A DNA stretch of 64,000 nt from CAZLQF01 sp964561545 (lineage in GTDB: Bacteria; Bacteroidota; Bacteroidia; CAILMK01; CAYYUA01). This document shows, piece after piece, positions 24,438 through 34,165 of this stretch. A program made the translations under genes and the position numbers. Below the pieces are notes generated by a model, which had not been told where the DNA came from, made no database searches, and saw only the letters and a list, made by a program, of their open reading frames with translations. The DNA lies in NCBI GenBank assembly GCA_964561545.1, contig CAZLQF010000012.1, positions 1-64,000 on the forward strand. The letters run 5' to 3'. Numbering within the stretch: the stretch's first letter is position 1; each line of letters begins with the position of its first letter.

Positions 24438-26117
24438 ATGTTAACCGAGCTAAAGGTAAAAAATTATGCGCTTATCAAAGCGCAAACCATTGCCTTTGAC
24501 CAGCAATTCAATGTAATAACTGGCGAAACGGGCACTGGTAAATCCATTATTTTGGGAGCTTTGGGCCTGATACTCGGTAAAAGGGCTGATACATCAGTGC
24601 TTAATGATCCTCAAGAAAAGTGCGTAGTGGAAGGTAGCTTTTCGATCGAAGGGTACCAAATGGAATCATTGTTTGAAACGTACGACTTAGATTATGATCC
24701 GCAAACTATCATAAGACGGGAAATCGCCCCTTCTGGCAAATCCCGGGCTTTTGTCAATGATACACCCGTAAAATTGGATGTCCTTAAAGAATTGGGTAAA
24801 TTTTTGGTGGATATTCATTCCCAGGACCAAACCCGTCAAATCAATGAACCCAGGTTTCAATTGTCTTTGTTAGATGCATTTGCCAATCATACCCAATTGA
24901 TCAAAGATTACCAGCAAACTTACAGGCAATATCTACAACTACAATCCAAGCTTCAGCAGCTTGAAGATCTGCAACAACAAACCAAGCGAGACCAGGATTA
25001 TTACCAATTTCAACTTAATGAAATAGAGGAAGCTCAAATAGAAGAAGCTGAAGAAGATCAGCTCGAACGCGAGTTGGACGTCTTATCCAATGCTGAAAAG
25101 ATCAAAGGCAATCTTCAAAACGCCATCACCCTGTTATTTAACAGCGAACAGGACGTCCAGGGCCAAATAGCAGAGATCAGGTACAAAATCGGTGAAATTT
25201 CCAACTTTAATGAATCACTCGAAAAACTATACGAAAGGCTTAATTCACTTGAAATTGAGGTGAAGGATATTGCAGATGAAGCTTCGGATATTGAAGAGTC
25301 AGTAACTGTAGACAATAACAGGTTGGAAGAAGTCAACAACAGGTTGCAGTTGATCAATCAACTGCTTAACAAGCATGGCTACCAATCAACTAAAGACCTC
25401 TTAGCTTATGCCAGTGAATTAAAAGCCAACCTTCAGCAAACAGAAAACCGTGATCAAGAAATTGAATCTTTAACATCAGAAGTACAACAGTATTACAATC
25501 ATTTAATTAAGCTTGCTCAGGAAATTTCAAATAATCGGTATGGGCAAATAGAACAGGTACAGCAAAAATTAGTAGAACTGTTAAAATATGTGGGAATACC
25601 GGAAGCTACTTTGCACATCCACCTTGATGACCTACCTGATAATGGCTTGAATGATCTTGGAAAAGACCAAATTACGATATACTTCAGTGCTAATAAAGGG
25701 GTAAAACCTGCTCCTTTGAATAAGGTTGCCTCAGGCGGTGAATTGTCAAGGCTTATGCTTGGTTTCAAATACACATTGGCTGACAGTATATTTTTGCCCA
25801 CCATCGTTTTTGATGAAATCGATATTGGCATTTCAGGAGAGGTAGCCAAAAAGGTCGGTAAACTCATTAAAGGATTGGCAAGCCAACACCAGGTAATATC
25901 GATTACCCATTTACCCCAGGTTGCTGCTTTGGGTGATCATCACTACAAGGTAGAAAAGTCAACCGATCAAGAACAAACTTATTCCTATATTAACAATTTA
26001 GATGAAGAAGCCAGCGTTTATGAGGTTGCAACGATGATGGCCGGCAGCAAACCATCAGAAACTTCACTCCAGAACGCAAGGGAATTAATGGACTCACAAA
26101 TAGAAAAATCTCAATAA
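24438..26117 (+). CDS. recN: DNA repair protein RecN
   Basis: An SMC-like ATPase that acts early in double-strand-break repair. The 559-residue protein has Walker A GETGTGKS at 29-36, a long coiled coil rich in Glu and Gln (about residues 150-370), the signature VASGGELSRLMLGFK and Walker B TIVFDEIDIGISG, then ITHLPQVAALGDHH. The order and length match RecN. A TATTTTTG at 24398..24405 could be the -7 element. fabI follows after 14 bases, so the two are probably cotranscribed. Confidence 0.97.
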   Translation: MLTELKVKNYALIKAQTIAFDQQFNVITGETGTGKSIILGALGLILGKRADTSVLNDPQEKCVVEGSFSIEGYQMESLFETYDLDYDPQTIIRREIAPSGKSRAFVNDTPVKLDVLKELGKFLVDIHSQDQTRQINEPRFQLSLLDAFANHTQLIKDYQQTYRQYLQLQSKLQQLEDLQQQTKRDQDYYQFQLNEIEEAQIEEAEEDQLERELDVLSNAEKIKGNLQNAITLLFNSEQDVQGQIAEIRYKIGEISNFNESLEKLYERLNSLEIEVKDIADEASDIEESVTVDNNRLEEVNNRLQLINQLLNKHGYQSTKDLLAYASELKANLQQTENRDQEIESLTSEVQQYYNHLIKLAQEISNNRYGQIEQVQQKLVELLKYVGIPEATLHIHLDDLPDNGLNDLGKDQITIYFSANKGVKPAPLNKVASGGELSRLMLGFKYTLADSIFLPTIVFDEIDIGISGEVAKKVGKLIKGLASQHQVISITHLPQVAALGDHHYKVEKSTDQEQTYSYINNLDEEASVYEVATMMAGSKPSETSLQNARELMDSQIEKSQ

Positions 26118-26131
26118 AAACGACAATTACT

Positions 26132-26944
26132 ATGGCACACAACTTACTGGAAGGAAAAAGAGGAATTATATTCGGAGCCCTGGACGAAGATTCCATTGCA
26201 TGGAAGGTGGCAGAAAAGGCTAATGAGGAAAATGCCCAATTTGTTTTAACAAATGCACCTGTTGCCATGCGCATGGGCAAGCTCAATGAGCTTGCCGAAC
26301 AATGCAATACGCAGGTGATAACAGCCGATGCCACCAAACCTGAGGACTTGCAGAACCTTATACAACAATCAATGGATCAATTGGGTGGAAAATTGGATTT
26401 TATCTTGCATGCAGTAGGCATGTCAGCCAATGTTAGAAAAAGCAAGCCCTACACAGGCCTTAATTATGATTTCTTTCAAAAAACTTTGGACATATCAGGC
26501 CTTTCCCTGCATAAAACGCTTCAAACAGCTTGGGAAATGGACGCTTTGAAAGAAGAAGCTTCTGTGGTGACGCTAAGCTATGTAGCTGCTCAAAAAACCT
26601 TCCCTGATTACAACGATATGGCGGAGGCCAAAGCTTTATTGGAAGCCATAGTAAGGAACTTCGGCTATCATTACGGATCAGCAAAAAAAGTACGCATCAA
26701 TGCTGTTTCCCAATCCCCGACCATGACTACTGCTGGTAAGGGTATTGAAGGTTTCAAGGCATTTCATGATTATGCTGATAAAATGTCCCCACTTGGTAAT
26801 GCTTCAGCAGCCGAATGTGCTGATTATTGTGTTACCCTTTTCTCAGACCTTACCAAAAAAGTGACCATGCAGACTTTATTTCATGACGGAGGATTTTCAA
26901 GCACAGGTATTAGTAAAGAAGTGATGGAAAAGTTTGAAGAATAG
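26132..26944 (+). CDS. fabI: Enoyl-[acyl-carrier-protein] reductase (NADH)
   Basis: FabI catalyses the last reduction of each fatty-acid elongation cycle. The 270-residue protein is an atypical short-chain dehydrogenase: the cofactor region is RGIIFGALDEDSIAWKVA, the active site is a Tyr-x6-Lys (YNDMAEAK), and the family sequence LSYVAAQK precedes it, equivalent to the LSYLGAE of E. coli. The block AVSQSPTMTTAGKGI corresponds to the substrate loop. It follows recN by 14 bases; a convergent terminator at 27084 separates it from clpC. Confidence 0.96.
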   Translation: MAHNLLEGKRGIIFGALDEDSIAWKVAEKANEENAQFVLTNAPVAMRMGKLNELAEQCNTQVITADATKPEDLQNLIQQSMDQLGGKLDFILHAVGMSANVRKSKPYTGLNYDFFQKTLDISGLSLHKTLQTAWEMDALKEEASVVTLSYVAAQKTFPDYNDMAEAKALLEAIVRNFGYHYGSAKKVRINAVSQSPTMTTAGKGIEGFKAFHDYADKMSPLGNASAAECADYCVTLFSDLTKKVTMQTLFHDGGFSSTGISKEVMEKFEE

Positions 26945-27083
26945 TTATCGTGGGATAGCTTAAGATCGATGGGCCAATACTAAACTGGTAAATTCGATCT
27001 AAAGCATTGAAAATGTAGCAGTTTGAATAACAGTCGTTCGGAAGCTAAAATTGCTACTTAAGTAAAGGGCTGAAAAACTAACT

Positions 27084-27122
27084 AAAAAAAGGGATGACTT
27101 GGCTAAGCCATCCCTTTTTTTA
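27084..27122. terminator. Bidirectional terminator between fabI and clpC
   Basis: Seven A, a stem GGGATG-CTT / AAG-CATCCC with one internal position (A-C on plus, G-U on minus) and a GGCT loop, then seven T. The poly-A and poly-T flanks let it work for both converging genes; pairing is complete for clpC on the minus strand. Confidence 0.85.
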
Positions 27123-27141
27123 TTGGACTTAAGGCAAGGTT

Positions 27142-29697
27142 TTAATTAGATGATTCTTCTTTTTCTTTTTGTTTCTCCTTATTACCTGGTTCGATCTTAA
27201 TTTTCAATTCTTTCTGGTTACTGCTTAGTTCTACAGAAATTACATCGCCCTCATTCATTTCAGATTTGAGGATCTCCTCAGCAACTTTGTCTTCGACATG
27301 TTTTTGAATGACCCTTTCAAGCGGCCTGGCTCCATATTGCGGATCGAATCCTTTATCAGTGAGGAATTCTTTGGCCTTTTTACTGATTTTGAGGTCATAA
27401 CCCATGTCATGAACTCGGGTATAAAGTACTTCAAGCTGCAGGTCAATGATTTTATTTATATCTTCTTTACGGAGGTTGTTAAAGATGATTAAATCATCGA
27501 TCCTGTTTAAAAATTCAGGTGAGAAGGTTCGCTTGAGCGAATTTTCTATTACACTTTTACTCAAATCATCTTGCCTTTCCTGCTTGGCTTGTGTATTAAA
27601 ACCAACACCAGCACCGTAATCCTTCAGCTCTTGCGTACCGATGTTAGAAGTCATAATGATAATGGTATTTCTGAAATCAATCTTACGACCGTTACTATCG
27701 GTTACAAAACCTTCATCGAGGATCTGCAGTAAGATGTTATAAACATCTGGATGGGCTTTTTCAATCTCATCGAGCAATACAACCGAATAAGGCTTTCTTC
27801 GCACTTTTTCAGTGAGTTGGCCACCTTCTTCGTACCCTACATAACCTGGAGGCGCTCCTACCAGTCTGGAAACAGCAAATTTTTCCATATATTCACTCAT
27901 GTCGAGTCGGATCAAGGATTCCTCAGAATCAAACAGGTATCGAGAAAGTGTTTTAGCAAGCTCGGTCTTTCCAACACCCGTTGGACCAAGGAAAACAAAA
28001 GAACCAATCGGTTTTTGAGGATCTTTCAAGCCAGCCCTTGTACGGTGAATGGCCCTTGTAAGTTTATCGATGGCTTGTTCTTGCCCAATAACTTGATCTT
28101 TGAGCTCTTTGCTCATATTGAGCAATCGCATTCCTTCACCTTGTGCTATTCTTCTTGTGGGAATGCCTGTCATCATGGCAATAACCTCTGCAACATTGTC
28201 TTCGGTTACGGTATATCGGTGTTGCTTGGTTTCCTCTTCCCACTTATGTTTAGCTATGTCAAGCTGTTCAAGAAGCTGTTTTTCCTTGTCTCTTAGCTTA
28301 GCTGCCTCTTCGTATTGCTGACTTTTTACTACTTGATTCTTTTCAACCTTTATATCTTCAACTTCCTTTTCGAGGTCAAGGATGTTTTGCGGAACATGAA
28401 TATTGGTAATATGCACTCGCGCTCCTGCTTCATCAAGGACATCAAGTGCTTTGTCAGGCAAATAGCGATCGCTTAAGTACCTTTCACTTAAGTTTACACA
28501 TGCCTCCAAAGCTTCGGGCGTAAAGTTAACAGAGTGATGGTCTTCATATTTATTTTTAACGTTCTCAAGAATTTCGCGGGTTTCTTCAGGAGTGGTCGGA
28601 TTGACCATTACCGGTTGAAAACGCCTGTCAAGAGCACCATCTTTTTCAATATATTGACGATACTCATCAAGGGTGGTAGCACCTATACATTGAACATCAC
28701 CTCTCGCCAATGCCGGTTTAAACATATTTGAAGCATCAAGTGATCCTGAGGCACCTCCGGCTCCTATAATGGTGTGGATCTCATCAATAAAAAGGATCAC
28801 TTCAGGATTCTTTTCCAATTCATTCATCACTGCCTTCATGCGTTCTTCAAATTGCCCCCTGTACTTAGTACCAGCAACAAGGGAAGCTAAATCCAGCGTT
28901 ACAATGCGTTTTTCAAAAAGTATTCGTGATACTTTTTTCTGGATGATCCTTAAAGCTAAGCCTTCAGCAATGGCGGTTTTACCAACGCCAGGCTCTCCAA
29001 TTAGCACTGGATTGTTCTTTTTACGCCTACTAAGTACCTGAGAAACACGTTCAATTTCCTCTTCCCGTCCTACAATGGGATCCAATTTGTCCTCTTCAGC
29101 GGCTTTGGTTAAATCTCTTCCAAAATTATCCAATACCGGTGTTTTGGACTTGCTTTCACCACTTTTCTTAGAGCTGCTACTACCACTGCCGCTAAAACCT
29201 TTTCCTTGTTCTTTGCCAAACTCTTCTTCAGGCGGATCCTGGGGATAGTCAGATTTTGGTGAGTAAAAATTGTCTTCTAATTGTTCCTTAAAAGCTTCAT
29301 AAGTTACAGCATATTGGTTAAGGATTTGAGCTGCAATATTGTCTTCATCTCTTAAAATAGAAAGCAATAAATGCTCTGTACCTATTACATCACTTTTAAA
29401 GATCTTGGCTTCTAAGTAAGTAACTTTCAGTACTTTTTCAGCCTGCTTTGTTAACGGGATGTTGCCAGTTACATTTTTGTGGGATGCAGTGTTCTTAATA
29501 GCTTCTTCAACTGATTTTTTAAGTCTGATGAGATCAATCTCAAGACTTTCAAGCGTTTTAATCGCCTTGCCTTCCCCTTCACGTAAAAGGCCTAATAACA
29601 AGTGCTCAGTTCCAATGTAGTCATGGCCTAAGCGTATTGCCTCTTCTCTGCTATAACTGATAACATCTCGTACCCTGGGAGAAAATTTAGCTTCCAT
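27142..29697 (-). CDS. clpC: ATP-dependent protease ATPase subunit ClpC
   Basis: An AAA+ unfoldase that feeds proteins to ClpP. The 851-residue protein has two N-terminal Clp repeats (about residues 5-145), a Gly/Ser/Lys-rich linker, Walker A1 GEPGVGKT at 234-241, a UVR coiled coil (SQQYEEAAKLRDKEKQLL, near 450) that separates ClpC from ClpA and ClpB, Walker A2 GPTGVGKT near 570, and the C-terminal small domain. The tail is charged. It is monocistronic. The minus-strand TAGATTTG at 29807..29814 is a possible -7 element about 110 bases upstream. It shares the spacer with dnaB. Confidence 0.97.
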   Translation of the reverse strand: MEAKFSPRVRDVISYSREEAIRLGHDYIGTEHLLLGLLREGEGKAIKTLESLEIDLIRLKKSVEEAIKNTASHKNVTGNIPLTKQAEKVLKVTYLEAKIFKSDVIGTEHLLLSILRDEDNIAAQILNQYAVTYEAFKEQLEDNFYSPKSDYPQDPPEEEFGKEQGKGFSGSGSSSSKKSGESKSKTPVLDNFGRDLTKAAEEDKLDPIVGREEEIERVSQVLSRRKKNNPVLIGEPGVGKTAIAEGLALRIIQKKVSRILFEKRIVTLDLASLVAGTKYRGQFEERMKAVMNELEKNPEVILFIDEIHTIIGAGGASGSLDASNMFKPALARGDVQCIGATTLDEYRQYIEKDGALDRRFQPVMVNPTTPEETREILENVKNKYEDHHSVNFTPEALEACVNLSERYLSDRYLPDKALDVLDEAGARVHITNIHVPQNILDLEKEVEDIKVEKNQVVKSQQYEEAAKLRDKEKQLLEQLDIAKHKWEEETKQHRYTVTEDNVAEVIAMMTGIPTRRIAQGEGMRLLNMSKELKDQVIGQEQAIDKLTRAIHRTRAGLKDPQKPIGSFVFLGPTGVGKTELAKTLSRYLFDSEESLIRLDMSEYMEKFAVSRLVGAPPGYVGYEEGGQLTEKVRRKPYSVVLLDEIEKAHPDVYNILLQILDEGFVTDSNGRKIDFRNTIIIMTSNIGTQELKDYGAGVGFNTQAKQERQDDLSKSVIENSLKRTFSPEFLNRIDDLIIFNNLRKEDINKIIDLQLEVLYTRVHDMGYDLKISKKAKEFLTDKGFDPQYGARPLERVIQKHVEDKVAEEILKSEMNEGDVISVELSSNQKELKIKIEPGNKEKQKEKEESSN

Positions 29698-30329
29698 AAT
29701 TATTTTTATTGTTTAGCTTTCACTTATTTTGTTTCAGAACAAATCCACCTTTCAAAAGGTTTTTGCCAATTTAAAGCCTTTCCTAACATAGTGTCAAAAA
29801 TTACGCCAAATCTAAATGTACTTAAAATTTACATTCTGGATCGGAAAAATATTGAGTGAATTGGTGACCCAACCCCTTTAAATTGTTTTATGATGCGTTT
29901 TGAAAACATTGGTTTGAATAACTTAACCGAGTTATTAAGATTTTCAATTATAGGAAATTACTTGGATTTTTATAAATGCATCGACCATGCTTCAAGATTT
30001 ACTGTATATCTTTAAGTTGGATTTTAGAAGCATGGATGCGGTAAGAATTTATTTAATAAATTGATAATCAATATTTTAGTACCTTTTTTATTGGGATTTA
30101 GTTATCCACTATACTTTGCAATTAATTTTTCAACACTTGTTAACAACTCATGAATTAACAAATTTTAGTCCATATACTTACCAGTTTAAGCGAATTCTTT
30201 TTTCCACATCTGGGTTTTAAATTAGTGGAAAAGTAGTTTACTTAAAAAAGATTGTCCACATCTGTATGGTTAAGTAAGCGCACAATTTAAATTTAAGTAG
30301 ATTTGATTGAGCTTAAAAAAGTGGATTTT
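29698..30329. other. clpC-dnaB spacer with DnaA-box-like cluster
   Basis: This 632-base AT-rich spacer between divergent clpC and dnaB has no open frame. Its right half holds three 9-mers one base away from the DnaA box TTATCCACA, on the plus strand: TTATCCACT (30102), TTTTCCACA (30200) and TTGTCCACA (30252). A fourth, two bases away, lies on the minus strand (30224..30232). The decamer TCCACATCTG occurs twice, 52 bases apart. An almost pure A/T stretch at 30045-30080 precedes them. This is compatible with a replication origin or with DnaA control of dnaB. clpC and dnaB promoter elements are also in this spacer. Confidence 0.45.
30298..30305 (+). promoter_or_regulatory. Possible dnaB -7 promoter element
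   Basis: TAGATTTG matches TAnnTTTG exactly and would start the transcript near 30311. A TTG start at 30303 lies inside this element, so the site argues for translation from the ATG at 30330. No clear -33 TTTG is present. Confidence 0.4.
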
Positions 30330-31850
30330 ATGGCAAACTCCCCGGAATCTTTTAAAGAGACATTGCAGAGATCGCAACGAAAGGGTAATTCTCAAAATAA
30401 AGAACTTCAGGAACTGGGTAAAGTACCCCCGCAGGCACTGGACCTTGAAGAGGCTGTATTAGGCGCACTAATGCTTGAAAAAGACGCTATCAGCGTAGTT
30501 GTTGACATTCTTAAGGTGGAGTCTTTTTATTCCGATATTAACAAAGAAATTTATGCTGCTATCACCAATCTTTTTGATAACTCACAGCCCATAGATATCC
30601 TTACCGTAACCAATGAATTAAGGAATCAGGGCAAACTCGATTTTGTAGGGGGCGCTTATGTGGTAAGTGAACTAACCAACCGGGTGGCTTCTTCGGCCAA
30701 CATTGAGTACCACGCCAGAGTAATTTCCGAGAAGCATATTTTACGAGAACTAATTCGCATCTCATCAGAAGTTCAGAGTGAAGCCTATGACGATACCACC
30801 GATGTATTTGATCTTTTGGATAAAACAGAAAAAAAGCTGTTTGATATCACTCAGGGCAATCTTCAATCTTCATATGCTTCCATGAGTACTTTGATAAGCC
30901 AAGCCATTAAAAACATTGAGGAATTAACAGAAAATACCGATGGATTGTCCGGTGTACCATCAGGATTTACAGAGCTTGACCGAGTTACGTCAGGATGGCA
31001 GCGATCCGATTTAATAATTTTGGCTGCCCGACCTGGTATGGGTAAAACCTCCTTTGTACTTTCATTAGCAAGAAATACAGCCATAGACCATTCAAGAGGT
31101 GTAGCTATATTTTCACTGGAAATGTCAGCCTTACAACTGGTTCATCGCTTGATATCTGCTGAAGCAGAAATAGACGCCCAAAAACTAAAAAATGGTGAAT
31201 TAGCAGCTCACGAATGGACCCAATTGAACGTTAAGATCAACAAATTGAGTGAAGCTTCTATTTTTATTGATGATACACCTGCCATCAACATATTTGAGCT
31301 CAGAGCGAAGTGTAGAAGATTGAAAAAACAGCATGACATTGAAGTCGTCATTGTGGATTACCTTCAATTAATGAATGCTGAGAGTGAAAACAAAGGCATG
31401 ACCAATAGAGAACAAGAAATCAGTTCTATCTCAAGGGCATTGAAAGGCATTGCCAAGGAGCTTGATATACCAGTTATTGCTTTATCCCAGTTGAGTCGTG
31501 CCGTAGAAACCCGTGGTGGTACTAAGCGACCCATTTTATCTGATCTTAGGGAATCAGGTTCTATTGAACAGGATGCTGACCAGGTCATGTTTATTTACAG
31601 GCCAGAATATTACGAAATAACAGAAGACGAAGAAGGTAAACCTACTCAAGGCATGGCTGAGATCATCGTAGCCAAAAACAGGCACGGCTCAGTAACAACA
31701 ATACCGGTTAAATTTATTAACCAATTTGCTAAGTTTGATGATCTTGAAAAGTATACATTCTCCGCTAATGAAGGTTCCAGTGATAATTTTATTAAAAAGG
31801 AATCCAAAATGAATGAAGATGATGAAAGTGAAGAAGAGACACCGTTTTAG
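30330..31850 (+). CDS. dnaB: Replicative DNA helicase DnaB
   Basis: The hexameric 5'-3' helicase of the replication fork. From the ATG at 30330 the protein has 506 residues. The N-terminal domain begins at PPQALDLEEAVLGALMLEKDA. The RecA-like domain shows Walker A ARPGMGKTS, the SLEMSALQLVHRL block, Walker B VIVDYLQLM, and the SQLSRAVETRGG and LRESGSIEQDADQVMFIYR motifs. The C-terminus is acidic (DDESEEETPF). A TTG at 30303 would add nine residues but overlaps the probable promoter. Its upstream spacer carries the DnaA-box-like cluster. Confidence 0.97.
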   Translation: MANSPESFKETLQRSQRKGNSQNKELQELGKVPPQALDLEEAVLGALMLEKDAISVVVDILKVESFYSDINKEIYAAITNLFDNSQPIDILTVTNELRNQGKLDFVGGAYVVSELTNRVASSANIEYHARVISEKHILRELIRISSEVQSEAYDDTTDVFDLLDKTEKKLFDITQGNLQSSYASMSTLISQAIKNIEELTENTDGLSGVPSGFTELDRVTSGWQRSDLIILAARPGMGKTSFVLSLARNTAIDHSRGVAIFSLEMSALQLVHRLISAEAEIDAQKLKNGELAAHEWTQLNVKINKLSEASIFIDDTPAINIFELRAKCRRLKKQHDIEVVIVDYLQLMNAESENKGMTNREQEISSISRALKGIAKELDIPVIALSQLSRAVETRGGTKRPILSDLRESGSIEQDADQVMFIYRPEYYEITEDEEGKPTQGMAEIIVAKNRHGSVTTIPVKFINQFAKFDDLEKYTFSANEGSSDNFIKKESKMNEDDESEEETPF

Positions 31851-32054
31851 CAGCAATCACCAAATTTCAATTAACAACCGCCATTAGGTATTCAGGATAA
31901 TTATTATGATGCATAGCCTAAGCCGGCTTATAATGGAAAACTAAAGATGGAAGATAAAAAAAGTGGTCAAGTCATTTCATGCCTCTACGATAAAACAACT
32001 ACTTGCACCAAAACACCAGTAGACTACACATCAAAATGAAAATACATTCCTTCA

Positions 32055-32369
32055 CTATTCCTCCAAATCTTCAATGGCATCCCGCAATTCCTCATCGGTT
32101 TTTTGGTCGCCCTTTTTTTGTGCCAATTGAGAACCTTCATGGTATATTTCAATGGCTTTTTCTTCTTCGCCCTTCGTTTCATATTGCTTGCCAAGTTGGT
32201 AATAAGTGGCAAGGTAATCAGGTTTTTCGGTTCTAAGCGATTCCAAAATCCGAATGGCTTCATCTTTGTTTCCTTGGGTGGCGTATTCTAATGCCAGGGC
32301 ATAAGATAAAAATGGATCGTCAGGCTGATCCTTAAGCATGGCAAGCAATTTATCTAATCTGTTTTCCAT
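32055..32369 (-). CDS. Small cytoplasmic TPR protein
   Basis: A 104-residue protein made of about two tetratricopeptide units: LSYALALEYATQGNKDEAIRI and ATYYQLGKQYETKGEEEKAIEI, with an acidic C-terminal helix. There is no signal peptide, so it should be cytoplasmic. The chosen ATG at 32369 begins MENRLDKLLAML; an upstream in-frame start would run into the divergent etfB leader. Small TPR proteins of this type are common in Bacteroidota and have no assigned role. Confidence 0.8.
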   Translation of the reverse strand: MENRLDKLLAMLKDQPDDPFLSYALALEYATQGNKDEAIRILESLRTEKPDYLATYYQLGKQYETKGEEEKAIEIYHEGSQLAQKKGDQKTDEELRDAIEDLEE

Positions 32370-32386
32370 GATTGTCGTTTTTTTAG

Positions 32387-32394
32387 TACGTTTG
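32387..32394 (+). promoter_or_regulatory. Possible etfB -7 promoter element
   Basis: TACGTTTG fits TAnnTTTG and lies 25 bases before the etfB ATG, in the 49-base gap to the divergent TPR gene. A poly-T stretch is just upstream; the -33 element is not clear. Confidence 0.4.
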
Positions 32395-32418
32395 CACCAA
32401 ACACGAAAAGCAAGCAAA

Positions 32419-33156
32419 ATGAATATATTCCTTTGCCTGAGTCAAACGCCTGATACAACAGCAAAGATAAAATTTACAGAAGATCGCAAGGCACTGGTTA
32501 CTCAAGACATGCAATTTGTTATAAATCCGTATGACGATCATGCAATAGCAAGTGCTATGGAGCTTAAAGAAAAGCACAACGGGACGCTTACAGTAATCCA
32601 TGTAGGCAATGCCAATGCCGAGCAAACGATCCGCAAAGCATTGGCAATTGGTGCAGATGAAGCCATACGTGTTGACACAGAACCCAAAGATGGTTTTTAT
32701 GTAGCTAAGCAATTAGCAGCCGTACTTCAAGATAAGGATTATAACATCATTTTTACCGGAAGGGAATCCATTGATTACAATGGCAGCATGGTTTGTGATT
32801 TGTTGGGTGAAATGCTAGATATCCCGTCAGTAGCTTTTGTTAAGAACTATGAAATTAATGGTAGTGAAATTAACATGTCGAGGTTTATTGACGGAGGTTC
32901 GGAATCGATTAAATCACAAGTTCCATTGGTTATAAGTTCTACAAAAGAGTTGGCAGAGCCAAGGATCCCTAACATGAGGGGCATTATGCAGGCCAGAAGT
33001 AAAAAGCTTGATGTGGTTGATGCCGTAGAAGCACCTGTTCATACAGAATATGTAGAATATGAACCGCCTCAGGAGAAAGGCGAATGTCAATTCATCGATC
33101 CCGAAGAGGCTGAGAAACTTATTGATATTTTAGCCGATCAAGAAAAGGTTATATAA
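32419..33156 (+). CDS. etfB: Electron transfer flavoprotein beta subunit
   Basis: The ETF beta subunit binds AMP and with alpha carries electrons from acyl-CoA dehydrogenases to the quinone pool through ETF dehydrogenase. The 245-residue protein from the ATG at 32419 has the family's INPYDDHAIASAMELKE segment, the VIHVGNANAEQTIRKALAIGADEAIRV nucleotide region, IDYNGSMV, and the PRIPNMRGIMQARSK block that corresponds to the recognition loop. An upstream start at 32338 would add 27 residues unlike the family and overlap the divergent gene. etfA follows after 16 bases. Confidence 0.95.
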   Translation: MNIFLCLSQTPDTTAKIKFTEDRKALVTQDMQFVINPYDDHAIASAMELKEKHNGTLTVIHVGNANAEQTIRKALAIGADEAIRVDTEPKDGFYVAKQLAAVLQDKDYNIIFTGRESIDYNGSMVCDLLGEMLDIPSVAFVKNYEINGSEINMSRFIDGGSESIKSQVPLVISSTKELAEPRIPNMRGIMQARSKKLDVVDAVEAPVHTEYVEYEPPQEKGECQFIDPEEAEKLIDILADQEKVI

Positions 33157-33172
33157 AACAAAAATTAAGCAC

Positions 33173-34147
33173 ATGTCCGTACTGGTATATGCTGAAAACT
33201 GGGAAGGCCAATTTAAAAAAGCAACATACGAAGCTGTTTCTTATGCTTATGATGCAGCCCAAAAACTTGATAAGGAATTAGTAACCTTAGTGGCCGGCCA
33301 AGTTGAGGATGAGGAGATCAAAAAATTAGGAACATACGGGGCAAGTAAAGTTATCCGTGTAAGTGATGAACGCTTAAGCCCCTATCAAACCAAACCTACA
33401 GCCAAAGTAATCGAATCTATCACCAACCATACTGGAGCTGATCTTCTGATATTTGGCGGCAGTTTCAATGGAAAATCTTTGGCACCCCGGGCAGCGGGCA
33501 AATTAAATGCCGGCATTGTAACCGGGGTAACCGATGGCATCAATACAGCTGATGGGGTTATAGCCAAAAAGTCGGTTTTTTCCAATAAAGGATTTGCTTA
33601 CGTTAAATTTAACAGTGACATCAAGATCATTTCAATTGCTCCTAATTCATTTGGGGTTCAGGAACATGGTAATGAGGTCACCATTGAAGATCAAACCGTG
33701 GAACTAAGTGAAGCGGATTTTGACATTGAAGTGGTCGAGCAGGAAAAGATCAAAGGTCAGGTTCCGCTTACAGAAGCTGAAAAGGTTATTTCAGGGGGGC
33801 GCGGTTTAAAAGGCCCGGAAAATTGGCATTTGATCGAAGACTTGGCTTCAGCAATTGGGGCAAGTACCGCTTGTTCAAAACCGGTTTCAGATATGGAATG
33901 GCGACCCCACTCCGAGCACGTGGGCCAAACCGGAACAACAATTAGACCTAATTTATATCTATCAGCTGGCGTTTCAGGAGCTATTCAGCATCAAGCAGGT
34001 GTGAATTCAAGCAAGGTTATAGCTGTTATTAACAAAGATCCCGAAGCCCCATTCTTCAAAATAGCTGATTACGGAATAGTTGGGGATGCTTTTGAGATAC
34101 TACCTAAACTTATCGAAGCTGCCAAAAAGAAAAAAGGCGTGGAATAA
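33173..34147 (+). CDS. etfA: Electron transfer flavoprotein alpha subunit
   Basis: The FAD-binding subunit of ETF, 324 residues. The C-terminal FAD domain is unmistakable: VISGGRGLKGPENWHLIEDLA, GASTACSKPVSDMEW, HVGQTGTTIRPNLYLSAGVSGAIQHQAG, then VIAVINKDPEAPFFKIADYGIVGD. The N-terminal domain (1-190) has the usual weak conservation. It is the second gene of an etfB-etfA-bifunctional-nuclease series with gaps of 16 and 18 bases. The ETF pair supports active fatty-acid or amino-acid oxidation in this organism. Confidence 0.96.
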   Translation: MSVLVYAENWEGQFKKATYEAVSYAYDAAQKLDKELVTLVAGQVEDEEIKKLGTYGASKVIRVSDERLSPYQTKPTAKVIESITNHTGADLLIFGGSFNGKSLAPRAAGKLNAGIVTGVTDGINTADGVIAKKSVFSNKGFAYVKFNSDIKIISIAPNSFGVQEHGNEVTIEDQTVELSEADFDIEVVEQEKIKGQVPLTEAEKVISGGRGLKGPENWHLIEDLASAIGASTACSKPVSDMEWRPHSEHVGQTGTTIRPNLYLSAGVSGAIQHQAGVNSSKVIAVINKDPEAPFFKIADYGIVGDAFEILPKLIEAAKKKKGVE

Positions 34148-34165
34148 AAATTACAATAAGCTTGT

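Noticed and set aside
27751..28296. 181-codon plus-strand frame
   Set aside because: Antisense to the clpC AAA+ domains; a frame shadow of a conserved gene.
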